A DNA stretch of 64,000 nt from an uncultured Paracoccaceae bacterium (GCA_937138255.1 CAKZOU010000034.1:81639-145638); one strand, 5' to 3'; counted from the first letter of the stretch, positions 36,977 to 46,249 are shown. Numbers and translations: made by a program. The notes: generated by a model from the letters alone, not told the origin.

Positions 36977-38328
36977 AACCAACGCCCGACCGCCATGAGG
37001 CGGGTCTCGAGTTGGGTGCTCGAGGTCGCAGCGGCGCGTTGTTTCCACGATGCCGCGCTTGTTGAGGTTGCCCCCACGCAAACCCAGCGATCGGCCGTCG
37101 AGACAGAGCCGCTCAGACTGATTTCGGCCGCCGATCCGGCGAAGGCCATAGGGAAGGTCCAGGTGCCAGCCGAGGAGGAGAATACCGAACCGTTCGCGGT
37201 CGAGCAGGCGGCGGTGCCGGCGTTGGCGGTTGTGCAGATCTGGGTTCCGTCAGCAAAGCGGACATAGCTGCCGGTTGCGTTGCTTCCCCGCTCGATCACT
37301 GCGCCAGTTGGAACGCCGGCGGCTTGAGAAACGGTACCGAGGAGCGAACCTTGAGTGACAATCTCGCGCCAGCTGTTCCATCCGGCCCCGTTCCGGGTTC
37401 TTGTGGCAAGCCGACCCGCGCCCTGAGAAATCGCGATCTGAGATTGAGCCTCGGTGTCGCTTTGGAACTGAACAAGGTGATCACCCGCAGCGAGCGAGAT
37501 GGCGGGTAAATTGGCCGATCCCGCGAGAGTCGCCGCGTCGATCAGATAGACGCCGCTTGCAGGGATCGAGTCTATGTTGCCAGAGGCGATCGGCGCGGCA
37601 GCAGTGCCCCAACCGAACGCGCCTGTCGCGAGAATTTTGCCAGCGGTTGCATCCGCTGGGCCCGACTGAACCGCAGCCCCCGTGACAGGCAGCCCGAGCG
37701 CGAGGGTTCCGGTAGCCGGATCGGCGGTGAGCGCCGTCTGCCAGACCGCTCCGTCTGCGCTAACCTTGACGGAGAAGCTGTTGTTCCCCGAAAGGCCGAA
37801 TTCTGCGTGTCCGGTCCAGCCGGTTTGAAACAGGATCGAGGCCGTATCGCCTGCAAGCGCCTTATTGATCTTAAGTTGGTGGCCAGTGCCATCATGCGTG
37901 AACAGGCTCGCATCCGACGAAACGGCCAGTCGGTTCGTGGCATCGGATGTGGTTTGGATGCCGATCCCCGATAGATTTTGGGTGACAGTCCCTCCGCTCA
38001 CCCATTGGCCTGCTTGGTAGACTTTGGATGCTTGGTCCACCGTGTCCCATGCGGCCCAGCCTTCCTGTGGCGTGATGAATTGCCAACCCGCTCCCGAGCG
38101 ACGGGCGATCTTGCCCGCTTGGCCGGCCCAATCTCCGACAGGCGCCGTCCCGACGCCATAGCAGGAACCATCGGTCGGCGAGACGGGGGGCTGGTTCAGG
38201 CCGAAGCCGGAAATGACCAGCTGGGTCAAAGCATCCAGAAGCTGCAACGCCTCATTATGCGTGACGTGCTTTTGCGCCTGTGCGGGCATCAACAAGGGAA
38301 GGGAAAGTCGAGCGGTGCTCTCGGTCAT
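36973..38328 (-). CDS. DUF2793 protein with phage-tail-fibre-like C-terminal part
   Basis: A 451-residue protein. The first 90 residues carry the DUF2793 pattern (LSLPLLMPAQAQKHVTHNEAL, then WQFITPQEGW). The middle is Ala/Gly/Ser-rich and fibre-like. Residues about 285-345 (GVYLIDAATLAG, NGAGWNSWREIV, GSNATGSYVRFADGTQIC) resemble phage tail-fibre tips. From memory, a DUF2793 protein is a head-spike component of the R. capsulatus gene transfer agent that binds capsule; here the gene sits in a capsule locus without other phage genes. Function: possible glycan-binding spike, unproven. Confidence 0.78.
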   Translation of the reverse strand: MTESTARLSLPLLMPAQAQKHVTHNEALQLLDALTQLVISGFGLNQPPVSPTDGSCYGVGTAPVGDWAGQAGKIARRSGAGWQFITPQEGWAAWDTVDQASKVYQAGQWVSGGTVTQNLSGIGIQTTSDATNRLAVSSDASLFTHDGTGHQLKINKALAGDTASILFQTGWTGHAEFGLSGNNSFSVKVSADGAVWQTALTADPATGTLALGLPVTGAAVQSGPADATAGKILATGAFGWGTAAAPIASGNIDSIPASGVYLIDAATLAGSANLPAISLAAGDHLVQFQSDTEAQSQIAISQGAGRLATRTRNGAGWNSWREIVTQGSLLGTVSQAAGVPTGAVIERGSNATGSYVRFADGTQICTTANAGTAACSTANGSVFSSSAGTWTFPMAFAGSAAEISLSGSVSTADRWVCVGATSTSAASWKQRAAATSSTQLETRLMAVGRWF

Positions 38329-38409
38329 GACGGGTTCCGGATTCGGGGGAAGATGTCTTGACCCTGATGGGATCCGGTAAACCGGCGCCTAGCGATGCGC
38401 CCGTGGCGT

Positions 38410-39279
38410 TTACTTTTCGGTAATGGGAAGAGCGGCGTGCCCCGGCCGGAGCATCGGGCGGCTGGGCCGCGGCGTGCGAAATTGATCAAGCACTTGCTGG
38501 TTTTCAGGCAAGAGCCTGTGCCGAGATGCCCGGAGCGCGTCGATCTGCTCCGAGGTCCAGCGACGGTGATCTCCGTTCAGGATTGCCCGCAGGCGACGCA
38601 GCTTGCCTTGCCGGGTAACTGACGAACCCAGCACGTTCCGGCCATGCTGCCTGTAAAGTAGTGAAGGTGTCGGATCGAAAACGATGTTGCCACCGACGCC
38701 GAGGACAAGCTGATAGGCCCACCAGTCGTAAAACGCAGGGCTTCCGCCGTCCGCCCGCGCCTGTTGCAAAAGTTCAATTCCGGCGCGGTTCAAAACCATA
38801 GTATTGCCGCTTGCGATCGAGCGGGCCAGCGCACCGCGAAATCCCCGCCAAAGATCCGGCTGTGGTGAAAGAGCAATGGGGGATAGCCTGCGGTCACAGA
38901 CGATACTACGCGAGGCGTAGAGCGCAGGTTCGCTCGGTGAGAGCTGGGCAAGCGCCCGAACCGCACGGACCAGTTTGTCGGGCAGCCAAACATCGTCATG
39001 ATCGCAAAACGCAACAAATTCTTCCTGCGGCCCGACATTGGATAAAAGACCAAGGAAATTCGCGGCAAAGCCACGGCACGGCCCGGCTTGCAGCAAGGTT
39101 TGCTGCGGTTGTTTGTCTACAAAGGCCCGGACCATCGCCACGGTGCCATCGTCCTCGCCGTCAAGCGCGGCGTGAAGAGCCCAATCGCCATAGCGCTGGC
39201 CCGAAAGGCTGCCCAGCAGCTCACCCAAATGGCCCTGCGACCGGTGTAGTGCCAGCAGTATGGCGACCGTTCCCGACAT
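38410..39279 (-). CDS. Glycosyltransferase family 2
   Basis: A 289-residue GT-A enzyme. The N-terminal VAILLALHRSQGHLGELLGSLSGQ and the acidic metal motif CDHDDVWLPDKL near residue 92 mark the rhamnosyl/glucosyl GT2 group; RQHGRNVLGSS near residue 215 is typical of rhamnan-related GT2 enzymes. It probably adds one sugar of the surface polysaccharide. It may follow DUF2793 control or its own promoter; the gap to the next gene holds a terminator for that gene. Confidence 0.88.
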   Translation of the reverse strand: MSGTVAILLALHRSQGHLGELLGSLSGQRYGDWALHAALDGEDDGTVAMVRAFVDKQPQQTLLQAGPCRGFAANFLGLLSNVGPQEEFVAFCDHDDVWLPDKLVRAVRALAQLSPSEPALYASRSIVCDRRLSPIALSPQPDLWRGFRGALARSIASGNTMVLNRAGIELLQQARADGGSPAFYDWWAYQLVLGVGGNIVFDPTPSLLYRQHGRNVLGSSVTRQGKLRRLRAILNGDHRRWTSEQIDALRASRHRLLPENQQVLDQFRTPRPSRPMLRPGHAALPITEK

Positions 39280-39319
39280 TTTGCCTCCCTTGTCTCGGGG
39301 GAGGTTGTCGAAACAAGGT

Positions 39320-39358
39320 TAACAAAACAAAAAAGCCCCCGCATTTCTGCGGGGGCAG
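39320..39358 (-). terminator. Rho-independent terminator after the purine permease
   Basis: On the minus strand the stem GCCCCCGCA / TGCGGGGGC with a four-base loop (39335-39356) is followed by TTTTTTGTTTTGTT. It lies 24 bases after the permease stop and ends the urate operon. Confidence 0.9.
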
Positions 39359-39379
39359 GGAGGAAACCTGAAAGGCTTC

Positions 39380-40738
39380 TTAGTCGCCCAGATCTTCGGG
39401 CAGGATCAGGTTCAGCACGACGGTGATGAACGCTGCCGGCAGAAGGCCCGAGGTCAAGAGGATCTGCATGGTCTTGCCAAGGTGCTGAAGCGCACCGGGC
39501 TCGAGCTGCAGGCCGAAGCCGACCGAGAGAGCGGTCGCGAAGATGACCATGTTGCGGCGGTTCCACTTCACGTCCGACAGCATGTTGATGCCGCTAGCGG
39601 CAACCATGCCGAACATGACGATGACGCCACCACCCAGAACGTTGATCGGAACGGTGTTGATGATCGCGCCGATCTTGGGGATGAAACCACAGATGATCAG
39701 GAAGATCGCGCCGATGGTCACGACGTGGCGGCTCATGACGCCGGTCATCGCAACGAGGCCAACGTTCTGGCTGAACGAGGTGTTCGGCAGGCCGCCGAAG
39801 ATGCCGGCAATTGCGGTGCCGAGGCCGTCGGCAAAGGTCGCGCCCGAGATTTCCTTGTCGGTCGCTTCACGGCCAGCGCCACCTTTGGTGATGCCCGAAG
39901 TGTCGCCCACGGTTTCGATGGCCGACACGATGGCCATGAAGCACATGCCGATGATGATCGCCCAGTTCAGCTCAAAGCCATACTTGAACGGCATCGGAGC
40001 GGCGAAAACGGCGGCTTTGCCGACGTTGCCAAAGCTCACTTGCCCCATCGCATAGGCGACGATGTAGCCCGCGATGATGCCGATCAGAACAGCCGCCACA
40101 GCCGCAAAGCCGCGCATGAAGAACTTGACCGCCAGCGTCACGAAGATGACGACGAGGGCCGGGGTCCACATGGCAAGGCTGCCGTAGGCTTCGGTGCCGA
40201 TCTTGGGCACACCGCCCGCGGCGTACTGGATGCCGACCTTGATGAGCGCAAGACCGATCATCAGAACGATCGTGCCGGTCACCAGCGGCGGCAGGGCATA
40301 GCGGATGCGCCCGACGATGAAGCCGAGGCAGAAGTGGAAGATGCCGCCAAGGAAGACGCCGGTCATGAGGCCAGCAAGGCCCGCGGTGCCAAGGCCCGCA
40401 ACGGCCGGAATCATCACCGGCACGAAGGCAAAGGATGTGCCTTGCACGATCGGCAGGCGCGCGCCGACCATGCCGAAGCCGATGGTCTGGAAAAGCGTCG
40501 CGATGCCGGCGAACAGCATCGACATCTGGATCATGTAGGTCATGTCCGGAAAGCCGAGCGCGCCTTGATCCGAGCCAAAGCCGATACCGGCGGCGCCGGC
40601 AACGAGAATGGCCGGGGTGACGTTGGAGACGAACATGGCCAGCACGTGCTGGATGCCCAGCGGCACAGCCTTGGCCATGGGAGGGGTATAGTTTGGATCG
40701 CGGAGCTGTTCCGGCGTTCCGATTGAGGTATCTGTCAT
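39380..40738 (-). CDS. NCS2 family purine (xanthine/urate) permease
   Basis: A 452-residue inner-membrane symporter with about 14 hydrophobic segments. The family features are VPLGIQHVLAMF at the N-terminus, FVPVMIPAV, AIETVGDTSG (the essential Glu region) and GGLPNTSFSQNVG, the NAT signature strand. As the last gene of the urate-degradation operon it most likely imports urate or xanthine; uracil is less likely by context. Confidence 0.93.
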   Translation of the reverse strand: MTDTSIGTPEQLRDPNYTPPMAKAVPLGIQHVLAMFVSNVTPAILVAGAAGIGFGSDQGALGFPDMTYMIQMSMLFAGIATLFQTIGFGMVGARLPIVQGTSFAFVPVMIPAVAGLGTAGLAGLMTGVFLGGIFHFCLGFIVGRIRYALPPLVTGTIVLMIGLALIKVGIQYAAGGVPKIGTEAYGSLAMWTPALVVIFVTLAVKFFMRGFAAVAAVLIGIIAGYIVAYAMGQVSFGNVGKAAVFAAPMPFKYGFELNWAIIIGMCFMAIVSAIETVGDTSGITKGGAGREATDKEISGATFADGLGTAIAGIFGGLPNTSFSQNVGLVAMTGVMSRHVVTIGAIFLIICGFIPKIGAIINTVPINVLGGGVIVMFGMVAASGINMLSDVKWNRRNMVIFATALSVGFGLQLEPGALQHLGKTMQILLTSGLLPAAFITVVLNLILPEDLGD

Positions 40739-40791
40739 TGTTCCATTTCCCTGTTTGTGATGAGAGGTCCTGCTCTTCCGTCAGGTTGATA

Positions 40792-41277
40792 TTATTCCGC
40801 TGTTACCAGGATTGGTTCGAGCGGGAATTCTTCCAAGTTGGGCGTATCGCCAATTCTGTCTACGACGGCGAAAAAGCCCGGAGTGGACAATGGGGTCAAA
40901 ACCCCATGCCATGTATTCCGTAAAAGGTTGATCCCTTGGCCGGGGCTGGTGATGAAAGCCTGAATATTCGAGGGCTTTCCGCCATCGTCCTCGGCCACGA
41001 TCACAAGAAATGGCTCGAGGGTCATTGGAATGAACGCCTGAGAGCCTTCCGGATGCCGCTCGACAAGATCAAGCGTATAGGGAAGGTCGCGCTTTTCGGC
41101 GTTGAAGATCGAGATACCTGCCCGCCCATCTGGGCCGAAATCCATCCTGGCGCGGTCGTGATGGCGGCCGCATAGCCCTTGGTTGATCATCTTGTCCGGC
41201 GAACCGGATGCATGAAGCACATCGCCGAAGGGGGCGAAGGCCTCGTCTGTCAGGGGCTGCGCGACGATCCGTTTCAC
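40792..41277 (-). CDS. allA: Ureidoglycolate lyase
   Basis: A 161-residue cupin-like enzyme that splits ureidoglycolate to glyoxylate and urea. The sequence has FAPFGDVL, NQGLCGRHHDRAR, FNAEKRDLPYTLDLVERHPEGSQAFIPM and NTWHGVLTPL, all typical of AllA. Its ATG overlaps the stop of the preceding aminohydrolase gene, and the permease follows 53 bases on. Confidence 0.95.
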   Translation of the reverse strand: MKRIVAQPLTDEAFAPFGDVLHASGSPDKMINQGLCGRHHDRARMDFGPDGRAGISIFNAEKRDLPYTLDLVERHPEGSQAFIPMTLEPFLVIVAEDDGGKPSNIQAFITSPGQGINLLRNTWHGVLTPLSTPGFFAVVDRIGDTPNLEEFPLEPILVTAE

Positions 41278-42095
41278 GGCAAAACAAGCTCCGGATGGCG
41301 GTTCACGTCCTTGTAGAGAAGATAGCGGAACGGGCCGCTACCCGTCGCAATACACGCCTGCGGGCACCACGCCCGCAGCCACATGAAATCGCCCGCCTGA
41401 ACGCTGTGCCAGCGGTCATTGAGCAGATATTCCGCCGTGCCCTCAAGCACATAGAGCCCGTGCTCCATGATGTGTGTTTCGGCAAAGGGGATGCGGCCGC
41501 CAGGCTGGAAGGTCACGATGTTGACGTGCATATCGTGGCGCAGGTCAGAGGGGCTCGCAAAGCGTTGGGTCGCCCATTTGTCGGTGCCGCGCATATGGTT
41601 GAAGGGCGTCGTGGCGTCGTTGGCGAATATCGGATCGGGCGGGGTGAGGCCCTCGGCAGGTTGCCAGCGTTTGCGGATCCAGTGGAATTTCAGGTCGGTG
41701 TGGCCGGGGTTGTGAACCCGCCATTTCCGGCCCGGAGGGATATAGGCATAGCCGCCCGCCGTCAGCGCATGGGTCACGCCATCAAGATCAAGCATCATCT
41801 CGCCAGAGGCCACGAAGATGCCAGCTTCGGCGCCGGCATCCGGCTCGGGCGTATCGCTGCCGCCGCCCGGTTCCACCTCGACCGCATATTGCGCGAAGGT
41901 CTCAGCAAAGCCGGTGAGCGGGCGGGCAAGGATCCAGGCGCGCGTTTTGATCCAGCCGGGCAGCAGGCTCGCCACGATGTCGCGCATGGTCGAGCCGGGG
42001 ATGAACGCATAGGAGGTCGTGAAGATCGAGCCCGCGGCGGCGGGATCGTCGGAAAGGTCTGGCATACCGCCGGGCGGGAAGGCGTAGGTCGTCAC
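41274..42095 (-). CDS. (S)-ureidoglycine aminohydrolase, bicupin
   Basis: A 273-residue double-cupin enzyme that releases ammonia from ureidoglycine to give ureidoglycolate. The second cupin has the metal site text ETHIMEHGLYVLEG, with FMWLRAWCPQACIATG after it; the first cupin has YIPPGRKWRVHNPG. Known as AllE or UGHY in other organisms. It overlaps the upstream and downstream genes by four bases each, which fixes both ends. Confidence 0.92.
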   Translation of the reverse strand: MTTYAFPPGGMPDLSDDPAAAGSIFTTSYAFIPGSTMRDIVASLLPGWIKTRAWILARPLTGFAETFAQYAVEVEPGGGSDTPEPDAGAEAGIFVASGEMMLDLDGVTHALTAGGYAYIPPGRKWRVHNPGHTDLKFHWIRKRWQPAEGLTPPDPIFANDATTPFNHMRGTDKWATQRFASPSDLRHDMHVNIVTFQPGGRIPFAETHIMEHGLYVLEGTAEYLLNDRWHSVQAGDFMWLRAWCPQACIATGSGPFRYLLYKDVNRHPELVLP

Positions 42096-43504
42096 GGCAG
42101 GATGTCCTTCAGGCGAAACTCAGCGATGCGTTCGACCTGGTGGCAGGCCTCGGAGAATTCGGTTGCACGGTCGTTGCCAATTCGGCGGCCGAAGGCGTCG
42201 AGGATCGAAGCCTTGGTGTGATCGCGCACGGCGATGATGAACGGAAAGCCGTGCTTGGCAACGTATTCGGAATTGAGGCGGGTAAAGGTCTCGCGCTCGT
42301 CATCGGTCAGCGCATTGAGGCCCGCGCCTGCCTGCTCCGAGGTTGACTCGGCGGTAAGGCGTTTGGCCTGCGCGAGCTTGCCCGCAAGGTCGGGGTGGGC
42401 GGTCAGAACGCCGAGGCGTTCTGCTTCGGTCGCAGAGCGGAACATCCGGCAAAGGGCATTGTGCAGGCCAAGGCCCGTGTCATGCGCGGGGCCAAGTTCC
42501 AGATCAAAGGCGCGTTCGGCAATCCAAGCGGAGTGCTCGAAAATACCGCCATAGGCCGCAACGAACTCTGCCCTCTCCATGCGGCTCGGGTGCGCACGGC
42601 GGACCGGCGGATGCGCCTTCGCCCAATGGCGGGCAACGTCGATCCGGCGGGGGAACCAGACGCCTTCGTGCGCCTTGGCGTATTCAAGGAACCGCCGCAG
42701 GCCGGCGATCTTGCCCGGTCGCCCGATCAAGCGGCAATGAAGGCCGACCGACATCATCTTGGCGCTGCCCTCGGCCCCTTCGCGATAGAGCTCGTCGAAG
42801 GCGTCCTTGAGATAGGTGAAGAACTGCTCGCCCTCGATATAGCCCGGCGCTGTGGCAAAGCGCATATCATTGGCCTCGAGGGTATAGGGGATCACAAGTT
42901 GATCCCGATCTCCTGCCTCGATCCAATAGGGCAGGTCGTCGTCATAGGTATCGGAAATCCAGTCAAGCCCCGCCTCGGCGGTCAGCCGCACGGTGTTGAC
43001 CGAGCAGCGCCCGGTATACCAGCCGGTCGGCCGGGAGCCGACGACTTCGGTATGCAGCCGGATCGCTTCGGCAATCTGCCGGCGCTCGTCTTCTTCGGGC
43101 ATATCCTTGTGCTCGACCCATTTGAGGCCGTGGCTCGCGATTTCCCAATCGGCGGCCTTCATCGCCGCGACCTGCTCGGGCGAGCGGGCAAGAGCGGTGG
43201 CCACGCCATAGATCGTCACCGGAATGTCCATCGAGGTGAAGAGGCGATGCAGCCGCCAGAAGCCGGCGCGGGCGCCGTATTCGTAGATCGACTCCATGTT
43301 CCAATGGCGCTGCCCCGGCCATGGCGCGGCGCCGGGGATATCGGAGAGAAACGCCTCGGAAGCAGCATCGCCATGCAGGATGTTGTTCTCGCCGCCCTCT
43401 TCGTAGTTGAGAACAAGGCTCACCGCGATCTTGGCTCCGCCGGGCCAAGCGGCGTCGGGCGGATTGGCGCCATAGCCGATCATATTGCGGGGATAGCGCT
43501 GCAT
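42092..43504 (-). CDS. Allantoinase PuuE fused to OHCU decarboxylase UraD
   Basis: A 470-residue fusion. Residues 1 to about 300 are a polysaccharide-deacetylase-like allantoinase (PuuE) with MIGYGANPPDAAWPGGAKIAVSLVLNYEEGGE and WNMESIYEYGARAGFWR; it is a metal-independent allantoin hydrolase. Residues about 305-470 are OHCU decarboxylase with IFEHSAWIAE (His324), AHPDLAGKLA (370-373) and KHGFPFIIAVR. The two consecutive steps OHCU to S-allantoin to allantoate are thus on one chain. GGAGCAAGAA precedes the ATG. It heads the operon to the permease. Confidence 0.93.
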   Translation of the reverse strand: MQRYPRNMIGYGANPPDAAWPGGAKIAVSLVLNYEEGGENNILHGDAASEAFLSDIPGAAPWPGQRHWNMESIYEYGARAGFWRLHRLFTSMDIPVTIYGVATALARSPEQVAAMKAADWEIASHGLKWVEHKDMPEEDERRQIAEAIRLHTEVVGSRPTGWYTGRCSVNTVRLTAEAGLDWISDTYDDDLPYWIEAGDRDQLVIPYTLEANDMRFATAPGYIEGEQFFTYLKDAFDELYREGAEGSAKMMSVGLHCRLIGRPGKIAGLRRFLEYAKAHEGVWFPRRIDVARHWAKAHPPVRRAHPSRMERAEFVAAYGGIFEHSAWIAERAFDLELGPAHDTGLGLHNALCRMFRSATEAERLGVLTAHPDLAGKLAQAKRLTAESTSEQAGAGLNALTDDERETFTRLNSEYVAKHGFPFIIAVRDHTKASILDAFGRRIGNDRATEFSEACHQVERIAEFRLKDILP

Positions 43505-43652
43505 TTCTTGCTCCGGAGCCTTATTGCATCGTTAATATCGCAAAATCCCCCGATCATTTTCAAATAATCCAGTAAAGACCTGTTTTGCTTTGGCCCTGTC
43601 GCCAAAGGCGGCAACTTCGCGCAGTATGGCGGCGACCAAACCGGAGGGGCTG

Positions 43653-44012
43653 ATGTCAGAGGGATTTCTCACCACCCATGTTCTCGATACGGCGAAGGGT
43701 ATTCCTGCCGCGGGGCTGGCGATTGCGCTCTATCGGGTGAGTGGCAACAGCCACAAGAAGATCGCGGAAGCGGTGACGAATGAAGACGGTCGCACCGATA
43801 GCCCGATCCTGCCCAAAGGAAAATTCGCGGTAGGCGTCTATGAGCTTGTGTTCAAAGCGGGCGATTATCTGCGGGCAACGGGGCAGGCCGGGGCCGAGCC
43901 GCTGTTTCTCGATGAAGTGCCGATCCGGTTTGGCATTTCTGACCCCGAGTCACACTATCACGTGCCGCTCCTGCTCTCGCCCTTCGGGATGTCGACCTAC
44001 AGGGGCAGCTGA
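43653..44012 (+). CDS. uraH: 5-hydroxyisourate hydrolase (transthyretin-like)
   Basis: A 119-residue enzyme that opens 5-hydroxyisourate to OHCU. It has LTTHVLDTAKGIPAAG at the N-terminus, TNEDGRTDSP, SHYHVPLLLSPFGMSTYRGS and ends with the diagnostic YRGS. The start at 43653 is chosen for its GGAGGGGCTG Shine-Dalgarno. It is divergent from the puuE-uraD operon and overlaps the convergent LysR gene by 16 bases. Confidence 0.96.
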   Translation: MSEGFLTTHVLDTAKGIPAAGLAIALYRVSGNSHKKIAEAVTNEDGRTDSPILPKGKFAVGVYELVFKAGDYLRATGQAGAEPLFLDEVPIRFGISDPESHYHVPLLLSPFGMSTYRGS

Positions 44013-44929
44013 AGCCCATCGGTTTGAGCCGCCATATCCGCGCGCATTCGCCCAATGATGAAATCGGTGAAAAGGCGGATCTTGGGGTCGCGCAATCGGC
44101 GGTGCTGAGTCAGGCAGGAAAGTTGCGTGGGCAAAGGCGGCGTCGCGGTTGCGACGGGCACGAGACGGCCGTCACGCAAATGATCGGCCACTTCAAAGAT
44201 CGGCTTCATCACGATCCCGCGCCCGGCAAGCGCCCATCCTGTCAGCACATCGCCATCGTCGGATTCGAACGGGCCGGAGATATCGAAGCTTTCGGTGCCA
44301 GACGGTGTCTGCAGAGACCATCGGAACTCCGTAGCACCGGGGAAGCGCAGGTTGAGACACTCGTGCCGGTCGCGAACCATGGCCGCGCCATCAACCGGGT
44401 TGCCGCGTCGCTCGATATAGGCCGGAGCCGCGCAGAGAATGCGGGCGCATTCGGCCACCTGCCGGACCTTGAGGGTCGAATCCTCCAGCCTGCCGAGGTG
44501 GAACGCCAGATCGAGGCCTTCGGCAACCACGTCGATCTTGCGGTCTGACAGGCGAAGGCGCACGTCAATCTGGGGAAAGGCGTCCTTGAAGGAGGGGACG
44601 TGGGGCGCGATGAACCGCCGGCCTACACCAAGGGGGGCCGCAATATACACGGTGCCGCGCGGGTTCTGGGCCGTCTGGGCGACCGCGGCTTCAGCCTCTT
44701 CAATCGCGTCAAGGATCTTGCGGGCGCCTTCATAGAAGATGCGCCCGTTTTCGGTCGGCTGAAGGCTGCGCGTCGTGCGGTTGAAAAGCCTCAGGCCGAG
44801 GTGTTTCTCGAGCTCACCGATCCGCGCCGAGGCCACGGCGGGCGAGGTCCGCTGGTCGCGGGCGGCGGCGCTCATGCTGCCGAGCTCGTAAACGCGGACG
44901 AACATTCGGATATTGGCGACATAGGCCAT
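43997..44929 (-). CDS. LysR family transcriptional regulator
   Basis: A 310-residue regulator. The winged-helix DNA-binding domain covers residues 1-62 (SAAARDQRTSPAVASARIGELEKHLGLRLFNRTTRSL) and the effector domain about 90-295. It stands between uraH and puuD, so it probably controls urate genes and senses urate or a pathway intermediate, but the closest text is of the CrgA/DsdC-like subgroup with wide roles. It is divergent from puuD. Confidence 0.9.
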   Translation of the reverse strand: MAYVANIRMFVRVYELGSMSAAARDQRTSPAVASARIGELEKHLGLRLFNRTTRSLQPTENGRIFYEGARKILDAIEEAEAAVAQTAQNPRGTVYIAAPLGVGRRFIAPHVPSFKDAFPQIDVRLRLSDRKIDVVAEGLDLAFHLGRLEDSTLKVRQVAECARILCAAPAYIERRGNPVDGAAMVRDRHECLNLRFPGATEFRWSLQTPSGTESFDISGPFESDDGDVLTGWALAGRGIVMKPIFEVADHLRDGRLVPVATATPPLPTQLSCLTQHRRLRDPKIRLFTDFIIGRMRADMAAQTDGLQLPL

Positions 44930-44958
44930 TATTCGGCGTCTCTTGAAAGTGTTCAGGC

Positions 44959-44977
44959 ATTTGACGGATTAACAAAT
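44959..44977. promoter_or_regulatory. Possible LysR-type operator between the regulator and puuD
   Basis: ATTTGACGGATTAACAAAT has inverted arms ATTTG / CAAAT around a nine-base centre, a layout compatible with the T-N11-A pattern of LysR sites. It lies 30 bases before the regulator start and 48 before puuD. I found no second copy at the puuE-uraH gap. Confidence 0.35.
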
Positions 44978-45025
44978 AAATCGGCGCCGGTATAGCCTCC
45001 TGCCAAATAATCGGAGGGACTTGGG

Positions 45026-46246
45026 ATGTATGATGCCGTTCTGTTGATGGAGTGGGTGGAGTTTTCCGTCCGGTGGCTCCACGTCATTACCGCGATCGCC
45101 TGGATCGGATCGTCGTTCTACTTCATCGCGCTCGATCTTGGCCTGCACCGCGACCGCAACCTCGAATCCGGCGCGGACGGCGAGGAATGGCAGGTTCACG
45201 GCGGCGGCTTCTACCACATCCAAAAATACCTCGTGGCCCCGTCGAATATGCCGAGCGGTCTCGTCTGGTTCAAATGGGAGAGCTACATGACGTGGCTCTC
45301 GGGCTTCGCGCTCCTGTTCCTCGTCTATTATCTCGGCGGCGAGCTCTTCCTGATCGACCCCGAGGTTCTGGATATCCCCGTCTGGCAGGGCGCCGCGATT
45401 TCGATGGCTTCGCTGGCTTTCGGCTGGATCGTCTATAACCAGCTCTGCAAGACCTTCGTCAACGCCAACCAGACCGCGCTGATGGTTGCCCTCTTCGTCG
45501 TCCTCGTCGGCATGGCGCTCTTCTATACCAATGTCTTTTCGGGCCGCGCCGCGCTTTTGCACCTTGGCGCTTTCACGGCAACGATCATGTCGGCCAACGT
45601 GTTCTTCATCATTATCCCCAACCAGAAGATTGTCGTCGCCGATCTCATTGCGGGCCGCAAACCCGACCCGAAGTATGGCAAGATCGCCAAGCAGCGCTCG
45701 ACCCATAACAACTATCTGACGCTTCCGGTGATCTTCCTGATGCTGTCCAACCACTATCCGCTGGCCTTCGCCACGGAATGGAACTGGCTCATTGCTTCGC
45801 TGATCTTCCTGATGGGCGTATCGATCCGGCATTTCTTCAACTCGATGCACGCCCGCAAAGGCCAGCCGCACTGGACATGGGCCGTGACCGTGATCCTGAT
45901 GCTGATCATCGCCTGGCTCTCGTCTCAGCCGAGTTATCATAAACAGCAAGACGCGATGGCGGCGCGGCTTGTCGAGAAATACGCAAGTGCGGCTGGGTTT
46001 GAAGAGGTCCAGGATATCGTTCTGGGCCGCTGCTCCATGTGCCACACCTCCGAGCCGGTCTATGGAAATCTGATGTGGGCGCCGAAAGGCGTGCTTCTGG
46101 AAACGCCCGAGCAGATCGCGGCGCAGGCGCAGGAGATCTATCTTCAGGCGGGCGCGACCCATGCGATGCCGCCCGCCAATGTCTCGTTCATGGAAGACGC
46201 CGAACGCGCCAAGATCGTGGCGTGGTTCAGGGCCGCGAAGGGCTAG
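45026..46246 (+). CDS. puuD: Membrane urate hydroxylase with C-terminal cytochrome c domain
   Basis: A 406-residue protein that oxidises urate to 5-hydroxyisourate. About eight membrane segments (residues 12-305) make the DUF989/urate-oxidase N-terminal domain, and residues about 310-406 form a c-type haem domain with CSMCH at 336-340. Electrons therefore go to the respiratory chain rather than to O2. GGAGGGACTTGGG precedes the ATG. This is the first step of the urate pathway encoded on both sides of it. Confidence 0.94.
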   Translation: MYDAVLLMEWVEFSVRWLHVITAIAWIGSSFYFIALDLGLHRDRNLESGADGEEWQVHGGGFYHIQKYLVAPSNMPSGLVWFKWESYMTWLSGFALLFLVYYLGGELFLIDPEVLDIPVWQGAAISMASLAFGWIVYNQLCKTFVNANQTALMVALFVVLVGMALFYTNVFSGRAALLHLGAFTATIMSANVFFIIIPNQKIVVADLIAGRKPDPKYGKIAKQRSTHNNYLTLPVIFLMLSNHYPLAFATEWNWLIASLIFLMGVSIRHFFNSMHARKGQPHWTWAVTVILMLIIAWLSSQPSYHKQQDAMAARLVEKYASAAGFEEVQDIVLGRCSMCHTSEPVYGNLMWAPKGVLLETPEQIAAQAQEIYLQAGATHAMPPANVSFMEDAERAKIVAWFRAAKG

Positions 46247-46249
46247 CGC

